Source: Cudoniella acicularis (lineage: Eukaryota > Ascomycota > Leotiomycetes > Helotiales > Helotiaceae). Taken from it: a stretch of 64,000 nucleotides of DNA. Numbering within the stretch: the first letter of the stretch is position 1; each line of letters starts with the position of its first letter. The translations under genes were made by a program, and so were the position numbers. The stretch is from the NCBI GenBank assembly GCA_013054445.1, contig JAAMPI010000030.1, positions 27,579 to 91,578 on the forward strand, given 5' to 3'. The notes beneath the pieces were generated by a model. The model saw only the letters and a list, made by a program, of their open reading frames with translations, made no database searches and was not told the DNA's origin. Below are positions 8,774 through 21,232 of the stretch, piece after piece.

Positions 8774-10950
8774 TCAATTTGCAGCCGAGTTCTCTCCTGG
8801 GACCTTAATAGTCTCGATAGTCTCGACAGTAGCATTGTTACCACCAACAGTGGAATGACGCTTGTTCTCGACATAGATCAAATCGCCACCCTTCTCCGTG
8901 TGATTGGCCCCTCCGAAAAGCGCATCCATCTCTTCAAGCGATGCTTTTTTCGTTTCTGGGATGCAGAAGTACACAAAGATTGCAAGTAGGAAGTCTAAAG
9001 TTTCGGGGTTAGCTATTTTTCGGGTAACATACAAGGAGTGGAAGTGATCAGTAAGACAGATCTCGAAGACAACTCGAATTGGTAGCCGACAGATGATTTT
9101 TGTATTGTATTCTTGAGAAATGCCTCCATCCCTGGTTCCATGCTCGAGGTAGGGAATTTGACTCCAAAAAGAATGAAGTACTTACTGCAAGTCATAAAGA
9201 AGAAAAATGATTTCCTGGACCCAAATGTTAGTCTCAAAGGCAAATCTTGGTAGGGGGTGTTGGTAAAGCTTACAATCCACAGTTGGTGTAGAACGTAGGG
9301 AAGAACTGGTTAAAGATGCAAGATGCAACGTTCTGCATCTGGATACACATGCCAACTGCTTGTGTTCGCACATTCATTGAAAAAACCTCAGAAGTCCAGA
9401 TCCAAACCGTTGCTCCCCAAGACGGCTTGTAGAATAGGATGAACAAGAAGAGCATGGCAACGATAGCGATGCCAACCGATTCAGTTTTCGTGCCAGTCGC
9501 CGTATTCGGTGTCTCCAAACCAATTACCGCTACAAGCAACATGCACACCCCCATTCCAACGGCTCCGACAACCAGCAAGAATTTTCTTCCATAACGATCC
9601 ACGGTCCATGTTGCGTTGAGTGTGAAAAGTATGCTAAAGGTCGCGTTCAAGGCATTAATAAGATTGATGGTTTGAGTTGACGTCCAAATCTTTTTGTAGA
9701 TGGTGGAAGAGTATTGGGCCAGAGTACCCTGACCGGAAAGTTGTTGTCCGATGTTTATGATAGATCCTAGGAACAGTCGCTTCCTGACAGACTTATCCTT
9801 CCATAGTGCATGATAGGAACCAGTAATGACCTCTTTCTCGAAGGTGATGGCCTCGCGGATACCCAGGATCTCGATTTCGATCTCTTCGTCGGTGGCTCGA
9901 ACTCTTCGCAGCGCTTTCCTGGCATCCTCGATACGATCGCCATGCTGAACGTACCACCGAGGGCTTTCGGGGATGAACGGTAACTGAAGCAAGATGAGAA
10001 CTGGTGTGACTAGCTGAAACAGCACCACCATCTTCCACACCCAATTGCCAAGAGTGTCGTTGTGCTGAGCGAGGATGTAGTTGATCCAGTAGGCAATAAA
10101 GGAACCAATAGCAAAATTGACTTGCCAAATAGACACTATATTGCTTTAGTAAACATCAAAATCGGGCCGAGGAGCCTCATAATACTCACTGACTGTGCCT
10201 CGAATGTCAGACGGTGTTATTTCCCCAATGTAGACCGGCCCAGCAGCTAATTCAACTTAGTTATTGTGAAGGTGGTATCTCAATGAATGTAACTCACTAG
10301 TGACAAATCCTTGTCCTAGACCAATGAAAACTCGGCCGGCAATAAAGTAGCCAAGCTTATGGTGTGGTCCGAAAGCTTGGAATATAGCGGCAACAACGGT
10401 AAAAAAGCAGCCAGTGGCTATGCCCACTCTTCTTCCAAAACGATCAGCCTGCAAAGGAGTTGGAATTAGACAATCGATCGTGGGGTAGTACAATGTAGGG
10501 GCTTAACATACAGTGGGGCTTGCTAAGAACCAGCCAGCCACGATGGCTCCAATATTCGCCGATGTGTTGACAATTCCTAGCAAGTTTCCTTTCTAGAAAA
10601 CTGTCAGTTTAGAACTTAGAATTCGCTCCTAAATCCCCTGGTGATAACCAACCGGAGTATTGAACCAGTCCAGCCAGTGCATGTTCGTTTGAATCGCGTT
10701 GAAGACTGCAGCATCAAAGCCGACCATGATAAAGCAGGCTGCCGCTACTATAGCGACATACCTTGATATTGCATTAGCTCACAAGAACATCCCACAATGA
10801 CGGATTGGATTAAATACCAGTTGTAAAGCCGTTCCTGGCTCACTATCTTGACGATTTGGTAAGTAGCTAGTCAACCGCACCCACAAAGTCGAAATAGAGA
10901 ATTGATGGTATGGAATAAAAAGACCACGACGGTTGGATTTCTGTTCTGGT
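8774..10950 (-). CDS. MFS sugar transporter (hexose/disaccharide permease type)
   Basis: Multi-exon gene on the minus strand. Exons I can join in frame: 10760-10653, 10592-10512, 10448-10298, 10246-10190, 10135-9274, 9214-9186 and 8994-8774. The product has the sugar porter signature motifs: DRFGRR after helix 2, GQGFVTTAGPVYIGEITPSDIRGTV, PESPRWYV in the central loop, DRYGRK after helix 8, and PETKKASLEEMDALFGG at the end of helix 12. About 503 residues are joined, 12 predicted helices, plasma membrane. One donor is weak (GTTGGT, 10652). The N-terminus is unresolved: a frame reading EPGTALQL lies near 10820-10870, but I could not join it in phase or find its ATG, so the right edge is approximate. 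It precedes a GH78 rhamnosidase and an AKR gene on the same strand, suggesting uptake of the released sugar. Confidence 0.85.
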
Positions 10951-11752
10951 TCGAATAGATTGAGAATGTCAATGGATGGGTTAAAGTTATATCAAAAAAC
11001 TGTCCGTTGGCAACGCAGCGGTGGCTGTACAAGGGATCCCAGCATCTTCCCCGCGTGCATCTCCATATCAATCCAGTCTAAATCTCCAGATATCTCCAAA
11101 GAATCAAACCAATCTCCCGGGTGCCAGGAGACACGCTAGTGTTGACTATGGGGACATTTCCTCGCCTATACTAACCGTTCTTGGACGGTTTCAGTCCACA
11201 ATTGCCGCGGACATATAGCAGCAATGGGGTTGTGGCTTCCACTTCTCGGTACAATAGAGGTAGGATATGAGGAATGGTGAGCGGTACCCTCGGTATATCT
11301 CAATAAATTGGCTGTAGAGCCTTCCAATATCATCTCGCTGCTCTTTCCCACTGTTTCACTTCTCCACTCGTGGTACGCAAATGCTTAAACCCCCCGCTTC
11401 ACGCCTAGACTTGCTCGGTCTCAACTCTACCGACGCGAGGGAAATAGTAGTTGAGGGGTGCGAAAGCCTAGGGAGCGCTCCTCTGGGGCGTTTCGTGCTC
11501 GGACTTGCATTTCGGACTCAGCCGTCGTATACGAACTTACGAACTTACGAACTTACGAATACGAGTCCACTAAATCCGCAATTTGCTGCCCTTCAATGAG
11601 ACTAGATGCGCAGAGGATATACAGGGCATTAAGGTGGGAAATTATTTCACGGGTTTTGGAGGAGGCATCAATTCTACGTCTTAAAACTTAACATGTACGA
11701 TGAAGATGATGAGAAAGCTCTGGATATATAATTTATCTGAGGGCCTTATTGG
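10951..11752. other. intergenic between transporter and GH78 gene
   Basis: Contains the promoter side of the transporter. A short tandem CGAACTTA/ACGAACTT microrepeat lies at about 11533-11562. No intact gene; small ORFs are shadows. Confidence 0.45.
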
Positions 11753-14602
11753 TTAATTACAGCAGTCACACAAACGAGTGGCCATGAAAGTTTCCTGTGT
11801 AAGTTCAGGAGGCCACTGGCCAGCTTCGTAGTTAGAAGAGAATGCGTGCACCCCAGAGCCTACCACAATACTGGTTGCTTTATCATTTCTTTCGTCGATC
11901 TGCTTCCCAGGCAAGACCACTACGGCCTTTGAATTCGGAGGAATAAGGATTTCCAATCTGAATACCCCACCCTCAATGCTCCAACTACTCTTCACCAATC
12001 CGTACGGCCCCTCGAATGACACATTTGCGTTCCAAATGCTGCCGCCTGGCTTTGGACACACCTGCACAGTGCGCCACCCGTCTTCTGAACTGATCCCTCC
12101 TACAGTATCATACAACCAGCCCGCTACTGCACCCAGTGCGTAATGATTGAAGCTGGTCATTTCCCCTGGATTTATAGTCCCGTCAGGCAACATACTATCC
12201 CACCTCTCCCAAACGGTCGTTGCGCCCATAGTTACGGGATACAACCATGATGGGCAATGTTTCTCAAGGAGCATTCGATACGCAAGCTGGGTTTGCCCTG
12301 TTTGAGTCAAAGCATGACAGATTACAGGTGTACCTGCGAAGCCAGTTGCAATACGAAACTTGGAGTCACGAACGAGGCGTCCAAGACTAGTTGCTGCGAC
12401 CACAAGCTGCTCAGGGTTTCTGCCAGGATAAAGGGAGAAACGCAACGCTAGAGAGACGGCAGTCTGGGTATTGTTCGCAAGGAGTCCATAAGGGGTGATG
12501 TACTTGTGTTGGAACGTCTCTTTGAGCTTTGCTGCCTCGCTTTCATATCGAGCTGCTTCATCAACCAAGCCAAGTATACGGCAGACAGCAGCGAGGGTTG
12601 ATGTTACATGCACAAGATATGCATCCGCAACAAACGTGCCATCTGTACGCCCCCGACCTGGTTCCTCCGGAGGGGCCGCAGGATCAAGCCAGTCGCCTAG
12701 CTGCCAGACTTTTGGATCACACAAACCATCAGGGCCGCGACGAATTGTCTTGTCAACCCACGCACTCATGCTGAGGAATTGTCGGGATAAGATTGTCGAG
12801 TCACCAGACGCAGTGTAGAGGTCCCATGGAGTCAACACAATAACATCATGCCAGATTGCTTGAGGCATTCGTTTCCGTTCTTTAGGAAGGACATCGGGGA
12901 TCACAAGTCCTGGAATCCCAAGGATATTGTCTTCAGCTAGCTGCTCACTAGAAAGATCATCTAGCCAACTGGATAACATACCAACCGTGTCGTAGAGGAA
13001 AGTTGCTGTTGGGCAGAATACTTGAATATCACCTGTCCAACCCAATCGCTCATCTCTTTGCGGGCAGTCCGTTGGAATACTTAAGAAATTTCCACGCATA
13101 CTCCAGACAATGTTTTCGTGAAGCCTATTCACAAGCGGATCCGAGCAAGCAAACCAGCCTCTTCGTCGCATATCAGTGTGAAGTACTAAGGCTGTAAAAT
13201 CGGCTTTCAATGGAGTTCCAAACCATCCGTTGACTTGTACGTAGCGAAATCCTTTTCAATTTCTCAACGTCAGCCTTTTTATTTCAATCCCTAAATCAGG
13301 GCCATTTGTATGTAGGTGTTTCGGGAATTTCCAATATAACTACGTACCATGGAAAGTGAACTTTGGATACCATCCTTCTAACTTCTGGCCAGAAGAGATA
13401 ATGGAGTCGGTACATTTTGCGAAACGAAGAGGACGTAGAGCTAGTTCGCCGTTTTCAAGTGCCTCTGCGTGTACCAGGGAGACTTTGTGCCCTAGTGGTG
13501 TATGCAGTGACCTCACCTGGACTACACCAACCAGGTTTTGTCCGAAGTCGATTATTATTTTTCCGGATTTGCTTGTGAATATATCGGTAGGTTCAACTTT
13601 CCCTGTAATCCTCACCGGAGGCGCATCCAAACCGATAAGCTTAGATGTTGGATCTGGCAACACGCGTACTTCTCCTGATAACGTGTTCCAGTCTGTTGTT
13701 TCCTCGCGCATGTCGTAGACCTCGCCATCGTAGAGTTCGCTCTTGACAATTGCACTCGCCATGCACTTCCACGACTGGTCTGTACACAGACTCCAGATAT
13801 TTCTGGTATCAAAGTACACCTCCAGCTGCGCCATAGCAGCTAGTTCGTCATCATAGATGTATCTCCGTCCGCCCCTAAATCCTAGGCGGCCAGCATACCA
13901 CCCCTCCCCGACTTCTACGAGCATAATGTTATCTTCGCCTTCATGCAACAGCTGCGTGACATCGAAAGTCTGGTAACTGAGCCGGTGCTTATAACTGGTC
14001 CACCCAGGAGCCAGAACATGGTCTCCCACTTGTGACCCGTTGATACTGGCTTCGTACACGCCTAAAGATGTGATGTATAGTCTTGCCTTGGTGACAGACT
14101 TTCCCGTGGGCAAAGAAAAAGACTTCACAAATTTAACCGGACGTAGTGTGTCCCCAATGGCCTGAAAACGACTCCCGGCTGTGATAAATTTGGCCCTCCA
14201 CTCTTTCTCCTCAAGCAGCGCTGTCTCAACTTTACTCCAAGGTGACCAGCCAGTCGGTACACCTGCCAAGCTATACGATCGAACTCTCACGCAGGCAGCC
14301 TCGCGAGAGGGCAACGTACTTCCTGGCCATGGTACCAGTACCGATTCAAGACTCTTCACATGAAAGGTATTGCTCGCTGGTGGCTCGCCGCCGTCGCCGG
14401 TCGTTGGAGCGATCTCAATGTCGTACGAACTCTGTTCCCAGTTATCCACTGAGATGCCATTATCTGAAATGAGAAATCGCCATGAGATTCGAGGGCGAGA
14501 GTGGCTGATCCCAAGGCCAGAATGGTGGTGCTCAAAGGTCGGTGCAGAAATGCGGGGGGTGGAAGGCTTCGTGAACATGGCGTCTGGTACGGCCAAACTC
14601 AA
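11753..14602 (-). CDS. alpha-L-rhamnosidase, glycoside hydrolase family 78
   Basis: Two exons, 14602-13348 and 13251-11753, joined by a 96-bp intron (donor GTACGT, acceptor AAAAG) give 917 residues, normal for GH78. Hydrolyses terminal non-reducing alpha-L-rhamnose from flavonoid glycosides, saponins or pectic side chains. Order: N-terminal beta-sandwich (RPRISWRF near residue 35; AGWTSYKHRLSYQTFDVT near 200), a second beta domain, then the (alpha/alpha)6 catalytic barrel. CPQRDERLGWTGD at about 481-493 carries the candidate general acid E486, and WERWDS carries the candidate base E767. A C-terminal beta domain ends the protein. No signal peptide is seen at MSLAVPDAMF, so it is probably intracellular and would act on imported glycosides, which fits the neighbouring permease. 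No lesions found. Confidence 0.93.
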
Positions 14603-15475
14603 AGCATGGAGACACTCGTTTCAAGTTTTTAGATAGCTACTGTGAACTTGAATATGAGATCATTTGAATAGCAAACCCAATGCCGCACAATCCGGGAACC
14701 GTTGCTAATGTTGCCAGAGTCCGATTATTCCGAGAAATGTCGACTTCCCAAACTTATGAGTCATATAATTTCGCTGTCTTCTACCACGATGAACCCCCGC
14801 TCGGTGTCATTTGTCCCAGAGCACGCTGATTCCCGCTGCGAAACCCTAGGGCCTTCTCTGTGTATGGGGCGTTGACTACAGGAAGACCCCCCTATTCTCT
14901 TTCGTGCAAAATTCCGTTAGCAGAATGAACACTACTACCCCTACCTCCTGAGCCAAAAACCACGCAAGTTTGAAATCTCTTGGCCTTGACTTACGACTCG
15001 AGCTGCGGGTTTCAGCTTATTGTCTATGGAAATGATTGTACTATGCGCAAGCCGCTGGATCAGACGCTGACCATTGGATATCCAAAGCGATGGGTAGTTG
15101 GTTAAGCACCTCCGTGTAGCAGAAGAATGTGTGCCTTATAACCATAACCGTTTCAAGCATTTCTTAGGACACGGTTTCTCTTCCATGACTCAAATTTAAA
15201 TACTAACTAAGGATCAACGTCCAAATATCAGCTTCGCCTCTCGCCAGTCGGCTTTCATTTTTGATCCTTTACGACCGCTTATGCATTCTGAGAGTGGGGT
15301 GGCAGAGGCTCTGAAATGAACCCCATCCGTCTCTTAGATGATTGGGCCTCCGCGAAGTAAATCGAATTTTCATATGATGCGGAATAGGAGTAAAGTTGCT
15401 ATTTGATTAACTTATGCAACGAGTTTGGGGCTTTAAGATCGGCTTCGTATTCGAGTTCTAAATCGAGTGTTTAGG
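14603..15475. other. intergenic, GH78 promoter region
   Basis: Between the GH78 start and the AKR-RidA stop. No ORF of interest. The first several hundred bases should hold the GH78 promoter; I could not identify a specific binding site with confidence. Confidence 0.45.
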
Positions 15476-17171
15476 TTAAGATTTCGAAATCCTCAAAACA
15501 CCTTGGCTCCCTGACCCTACCACAGCCCAAGTCTCAATCTCCACTAACATTGCCTCACCCACGATTCCGGCTTTTACGAGTGTATTCGATGGCAAGATAC
15601 CCTCACATCCGAATCGCCAGCCATGAGCACGACTTACCTCCTCACAATCCTTCAGATCCTCGACCAATAGCCGCGTCCGGACAACATCCTTCATCGAAGA
15701 GCCTAGAGCCTTCAACGCTCCCTCGATGATGTCTAATATCCATACTGTCTGGCTGCCCACTGAGGAGCCGCCTATAGCTGGTATTTCGGCTACTGGTGAG
15801 TTGGGCGTCGTACCCGACACGTGAATCATGTTGCCTATACGGACGGCACGGCAATAGCCAGCAATTGACTCCCACTTGCTACCTGAAGTGTATTCAACAC
15901 GTTGCCCTTTTGCAATAGCATCGCGTACTTGACGACTCCGATCCGTCTCCTCCAAATGATGGCTCATATCACCTGCAGCAGTCAGATACGGGGGGCGCCG
16001 ATACTCGTCCCCACAATCTCCTGGCAGATCACTCAGGGCGTCTTGTGCTTTCGCAATCAAGGCGTTATCCTCCGCATCTAACTTGAAAGAAAAGGCCTTC
16101 AGGTTGCTCGTAATATAAGCTTCAGACTTTGAGCTCAGTCGACTTCCAACAATGACGGCCTTGACCGAAGGGATGTCAAGAACGTAACGGGTTGCTACGG
16201 CTGAAATAGGTACACTGTGTTTTTTGCCGATAATATCGAGGGCTTTCAAAATGCCCTGGTAGGCATCCCAACCACCAGCTGCCCAGATAAATCGTAGGTA
16301 CTTGCGTAAACTCCAGTTGAGTTCGTTGATATCTTCCGGTTCCGGTTTGCCAACCCATTTTTCACTCAGAAAGCCGCCGAGAAGGGTGCCGTAGCAGAGG
16401 AGGCCAACGTCTCTCTCAATACACAGGTTATCAAGGCCACCGCGCGTGATACGGCGATCAATGACAGAGCACGGAACTTGGTTTGTTGCAATGGTAAATC
16501 CGCTGTCGAGAAGCATCTTGAGATGGGCCGTATTAGTGTTGGTGAGGCCGATGTGAGCGATCTTGCCTTGTTTCTGCATCGTTCTCAAATGTGTCAAATT
16601 ATGGATGAAGGTATCATCCGAGTAGTCCCATGCATGATCTGTCCCCTTACTATCAATACATCACCGGGATTACCAAGGCTATTAAATCCCGACTTACACT
16701 GCAAAATAGCGATCTGCTTTTGGCTTAGCCTGCTTAGAGCTAGATCAATTGCCTTCTCGGCATTCCCGAAGGTCTTGACTCCGTTCTCTTGCGGACACCA
16801 CTTAGTGAAGGCCGTCAGGGGAAGCTGAGAATTGGCATTGTGGTGGCCGACGACGAGCTCTAATCACAATTCAGCTTCTGCAGTCGTAGGAATGGGAAAA
16901 GATCGCCAACTCGTACTGACCTGCATCACCATAATGATCCGCCATATCGAAGCATTCCAAGCCAGCCTTAATTCTGTTGACCGTACATCAGAATGGTTCA
17001 AATTGATTAAATAGCTCTTACTCACAGAGATTCTATTGCATTTGATGCATCTGCAATTTTCACATCTTTATGGTGACCGCCAGCAAGCTGCCAAAGACCA
17101 CTGATCATCCGAGGAATCTCGAGCGTAACTCCGATTATCGTTCGCTCTGGCCGTACAGTTGTAGTGTCCAT
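15476..17171 (-). CDS. aldo-keto reductase fused to a RidA/YjgF-like domain
   Basis: Exons 17171-17026, 16973-16921, 16859-16698 and 16638-15476 join in frame to 507 residues. Residues about 10-345 are an aldo-keto reductase. The catalytic tetrad is visible as D58 and Y63 (CFDMADHYGDAE), K86 (AFTKW) and H122 (LQYHAWDY); VGSR near 284-287 is in the NADP-binding region. Residues about 372-500 are a RidA/YjgF/UK114 fold (AVRIGNMIHVSG, VVRTRLLVED, MLVEIETWAVV). The arginine that RidA uses to deaminate enamines (PxRS motif) is replaced (PSNT), so the domain is more likely a ligand-binding or scaffold form than an active RidA. It probably reduces a carbonyl of a small sugar- or amino-derived metabolite in the cytosol. 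Same strand as GH78 and the permease. Confidence 0.88.
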
Positions 17172-17711
17172 GGTCTCAACTTTCCGCTCAATCTTCTCTT
17201 CGTGAGTCTAAGTTGTGCTGTCATGCCTCAGACAGGGCGATCTGAGCAGCGAAGGAAGATCCAGACTTTTTCTTTCGATGTGCGCGCTGGAATTTATAGA
17301 TGAGCCCTGCCGCTTGAAATTAATTCCAAATACGTTCCTAAATCTCCACCATAGGTATTCCCAACAGAATAATGGCGATTGTTGAGACCATACCATCCGT
17401 AGTGTTCCAAACGATAGGTGGGAGAGCTGACGGCCAGAGCCCCACCTTTAACGACGGTGAAAGTCAACCCATATGAAGTGGGGGTAGTAACTCCACTCAC
17501 GACCGATCACGAAATGTCCTCCATACCAACCAGACTAGACTTTAGATAATCGCTCACAGGACACAGAATTTCATGCCGTAGAAGATGAAAGGTCTAGAGG
17601 TGTGGTTCTTTTCTTTGTGCTTACTTTCCCGAAACCCTATTCCTTACCACCGATCTAACAGCATTCGGAAAACTCTGAATAAAGCCTAGAAGAAACTGCC
17701 TCGAGATAGAA
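17172..17711. other. intergenic, divergent promoter region
   Basis: Separates the minus-strand AKR-RidA gene from the plus-strand D-amino-acid oxidase relic. A minus-strand ORF at 17294-17500 has no recognisable domain and is left out. Confidence 0.45.
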
Positions 17712-19068
17712 ATGTCGGACGTCAATGTTGTAGTGGTTGGGTGAGTCTCTTCGCTGCTTATATTTCTGTTTCAAGGACTCAAAATACATACAGAGCAGGC
17801 GTTTCGGGACTCACATCTGCCCTCTACTCGCTGAGGGAAATCCAAGCTACAAAATCACAGTGGTGGCTACATATGCCTGGAGATCTTCAAAGCATCGAAT
17901 GTGCGTCACCTGCGGCTGGTGCAAACTTTATACAGTAGGTTTTTCTTGAGATCCTTTTTTTTAGATTATGAGCGCCTCCTGAAATCGTTCGTGGCAAAAA
18001 GATCTGCAAAGAGAGGCTCAAAAGACGCACAGTATGAAATAGATACGTTTCCAATTCTGTACCACTTAGCAAAGAATGTCCCTGAAGCCGGAGTACACTT
18101 TCAAGGTCCTCCACAGTCTCCCAAATGCCATAGCACAGCAGTCAAAATGGCTAAACTGCTTCTCAGAATGTAGCATCCATCAAAAAGAGCGAGAGTGAGT
18201 CGACTGCTGGCTATTGGATCACTACCTTGAGAGATGCAACGCAAAGATGGAAAAAGGGGTTTCCACGTGTAAATTTACCCGTTCCACAAATTTCAATGGC
18301 CAAGTGAAAACTAAATTCTCCATTGCCTTGTTAGTACCGAGATATCCCAACCTCTGAAATCGCCACAGGGATAGAATCCACGAGCATGTTCTCCACTGTC
18401 GTCCTCAACGCACCATATTATTTGAATTACCTCGCCTCGCGGCTGCTGGTACTTGGTGTCATCTTCAAGCGCGCTGTATTTACCCACATTATGGATGCTC
18501 GTTTCGTCCACCACTCTGCCGAATCAACATAATTCGTTATCAACAGTACTGATATATCAGCACGATCCCTGGGGGGTACAGAGGACAAGGCAGTATTTCA
18601 TACGCGGGCTCAGATTGTCTTGGTACGAAACTCGGCGCTCTTTCGAGGGAGTATTCCTTGCCCAAAAGACACGGAGGGTGAAGTCACATATTTGATAACC
18701 CGCCCAGTAGCCGGAGCAACGATGCATGGTGGATGTTATCAGAAAGATAATTGGAATAGTGCTGTCGAGGAAAAGTTAGCGGAGAGGATAATGAAAAGGG
18801 CGGTTGATTTTGCCCTGACCTGATCAAAAAGGGTCTCTGGATGTAGTGGGCTATAAGGTTGTGCTTCGACCGGTGAGGGAGGGAGGATTTAGGGTGAAAA
18901 AGGAGATTATAGGTGACATGGCTTCCAAGGTTGGGCATCTGGTGGTGGTGCGTAATTATGGCCATGGAGGGGCGTGGGAGGGCTGGCTACCAGGGTAGCT
19001 GTGGGTGTGCGATGAAGGTTGTCAACCTTGTAGCAGAGGTTTTGAATGGAGCGAAGATATGGGTGTGA
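17712..19068 (+). pseudogene. D-amino-acid oxidase, frameshifted
   Basis: The start at 17712 reads MSDVNVVVVG, followed by an intron (GTGAGT...ACAG) and AGVSGLTSALYSL, completing the FAD-binding GxGxxG region. Next comes YKITVVATY in another frame and then IECASPAAGANF, where intact enzymes read xxSPxAGANF. VPEAGVHFQ lies near 18080-18110, TRPVAGATMHGGCYQKDNW near 18700-18755, and LRPVREGG near 18860-18890. VRNYGHGG is near 18945-18970 and the C-terminus ends at TGA 19066-19068. At least four frame changes and several stops occur between these blocks. The living enzyme is a peroxisomal flavoprotein that oxidises D-amino acids to keto acids with release of ammonia and hydrogen peroxide. The scattered breaks show real gene decay. 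Confidence 0.85.
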
Positions 19069-19699
19069 ACGCTTTAAGATTGATGAGTTCAGAATCAAGT
19101 AAAAACAATTTATGTTGCGCGCTTCAGAGTCAAATTAGCGAGCGAGATGGGGATGACGCGACGCGCCTGCCAGATTTAATCCACCATTAGCACAAGCTTC
19201 TCTATGAAATAATCAACAGACGGGACAGCGAAATGATCACTCTGAAAAGTCGATGATTCGTTGCGTCTTCCGTGCAAGGTGCTACCCCCGCATTCCCCAA
19301 GGATCCGGTCAAAGGAGTTGTTGCACGCTGTTTTTGTACCCCTCGCCATCGACTCCACGGAAGCCCTAACATTCAGTCTTGCAAGAAGAAAATAGCACCA
19401 ACACACGGCATTAGCGATGCGGAGTGGTGCTTCTAAATGTATTGTTCGTGCTTTACTAACTCGTAAGGGCATTACAAAACAGAACGAGTCGCAAACGTCG
19501 CAGATAACCCACTGCCATCAGACAGCCCGATATATCGAACTCGCCCTACTCCATATTCCGCACCTCTTCTTCCCAGCTATTTCTACGAGCTTCGTCCCCT
19601 CTCCAAGTGATGTCAAATGCTTGGATTGGACTGGCGAGTGGGACGACCTTCCTCATCAAAAGCACGACAAATCGAATCGAAAAGATGCAGGGAAAAGCA
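19069..19699. other. intergenic, nothing recognised
   Basis: Contains AAATTAGCGA at 19132-19141, a motif also met at 6430, 46279 and (as AATTTAGCGA) 6507 and 46480. ORFs on both strands are open but without any domain I know. Confidence 0.4.
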
Positions 19700-20160
19700 G
19701 ACGTTCCAAAGACCTAGCTGTTGTCAACTGCTGCGATCCATTTATCGATCCAAAACTCCTTGCCGACTCGAGGGTCTGTTGGTACGCGCTCATCACTACT
19801 GGGCATTCCAAAGGCAGACCTGTAAACGCTCGATGAGATACCGAGGACTTTGAGGAACTCCCCTCATGCTAGGACCATGAAGTGGAGATGCTGTTGAAGA
19901 CTAGCACCGGAAAGACCCAACTCCAGAGGCAGCATGAAGAGATGCTGGAAACCATACAGTATACTGACAATACAGGCGCTATTCCGGCTTCCATATTCCA
20001 CCCAGCGCTTGCAGAAAGAGTGGGAGACATATGCAACTGGCATGACGAACCTGCGTGTTGCCAGTTTCGCTTTGAGGTTGAACCTGCGAGAAAGTTGCTC
20101 ACAGAACAAGCTCCATTCGAAGACTCTTGTTGAGGCCATCCATATTGCTGCTCTAGTTAC
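19700..20160 (-). pseudogene. fragment of an MFS sugar transporter
   Basis: On the minus strand, pieces in different frames read WVEYGS then GFQHLFMLPLELGL, then PQSPRYLIERLQ (the PESPR-type central loop motif), then TDPRVGKEF. This is the order found around helices 5-6 and the central loop of fungal sugar porters. Frames change at least twice and stops intervene. No N- or C-terminal parts were seen nearby, so only a fragment remains. The assignment rests mainly on the SPRYLIE motif and its spacing; moderate to low certainty. Confidence 0.42.
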
Positions 20161-21232
20161 TAGGAGGTAAGTGTAGCTTCCTTAGGGGACTATGAATGAG
20201 TGCTGTGTTCCTTTTCTTAATCGTCTTCTGCTCTCTAAAAGTTCTCTAAGCACAAAGACTCTCCCAAATCACCAAATTTGATAACTCCATTTTTCCTAAT
20301 CATGAAATAATTCGAATCCTCACCCTCTTTTATCCAACTATTTGAATCTTTCTCTCGTGATTTTCCTGACATTGATTCGTACGGGCTTGTTGTTTAGTTT
20401 ATGCCTGTCTCATGTTCCCAATCTATGTTCACATTTCTCTCAACATTGAGTCAACAACCACACCGATATTGGAGTTCTATTCGCCTTGAGAGAAATATGA
20501 GAAAGGAGATTTAAGTCCCCCAGAGCTGGGAAAGAATGGCAAAGTGAAAACAAGTTGGCCAGGCCTCGGAAAATTTGTTGTCCTTATAACAGTCGGCATC
20601 AGGTTTTGAACGTGGTAACACAGCACCTCGAGCCATTGTGCCCAATCGAGACTTTTGTGAGTGTGCTAGCTTAAAGAGGGGAGAAATTTCTCAGCGTATT
20701 CATCTCAATGAAGTTGAATATTTTTACAACTGTGGCACATTAATACCCCTCGTTGGCTTTCGCTCCGTCTGCCTAAGGATTGCGAGAAAGTTTCAATAAG
20801 TAATAGATGGTTTAAATAGGCACCTGGTATTCAGAAAATACCAAACCGAGTATTTTTCTTAGCTGGGATTTTATAAGGAAATCGAGATTTGAGAAAGCTT
20901 TTTGGGTGTCGCGAGGGTATGGAGCTAGCAACGTGCCCATATACAAAATCTGCGGGGTTAAGTTCTGGGGCAAATTTGTCAAGGCAGCTAGAAAGGCACT
21001 TTACATTTTTATTCACCTTAAATTCATATCAACAGAAAACAAATGGTCCGCTATCTTTCCTCTGGATGTCATGGGCAATAGCTGGAGCTTGGACCCAACT
21101 TAATGTGTCGCGTGACCTGCTTACGTGAAGCATATATCTTTTGTGGGTACCCGTGGACTCCAACATGAAACTCCGAATTTCTTGCTTTAGCCAGTTCTCG
21201 ATCTCTTCTGTCTCCCCGCAATTCAAGCTTTC
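20161..21232. other. intergenic upstream of HET gene
   Basis: No convincing gene. AT-rich, with pyrimidine-rich stretches near 20200-20460. Supplies the promoter of the HET-domain gene; no specific element recognised. Confidence 0.45.

Noticed and set aside
19417..19836. 139-codon plus-strand ORF
   Set aside because: Partly antisense to the sugar-porter fragment and without any recognisable domain.
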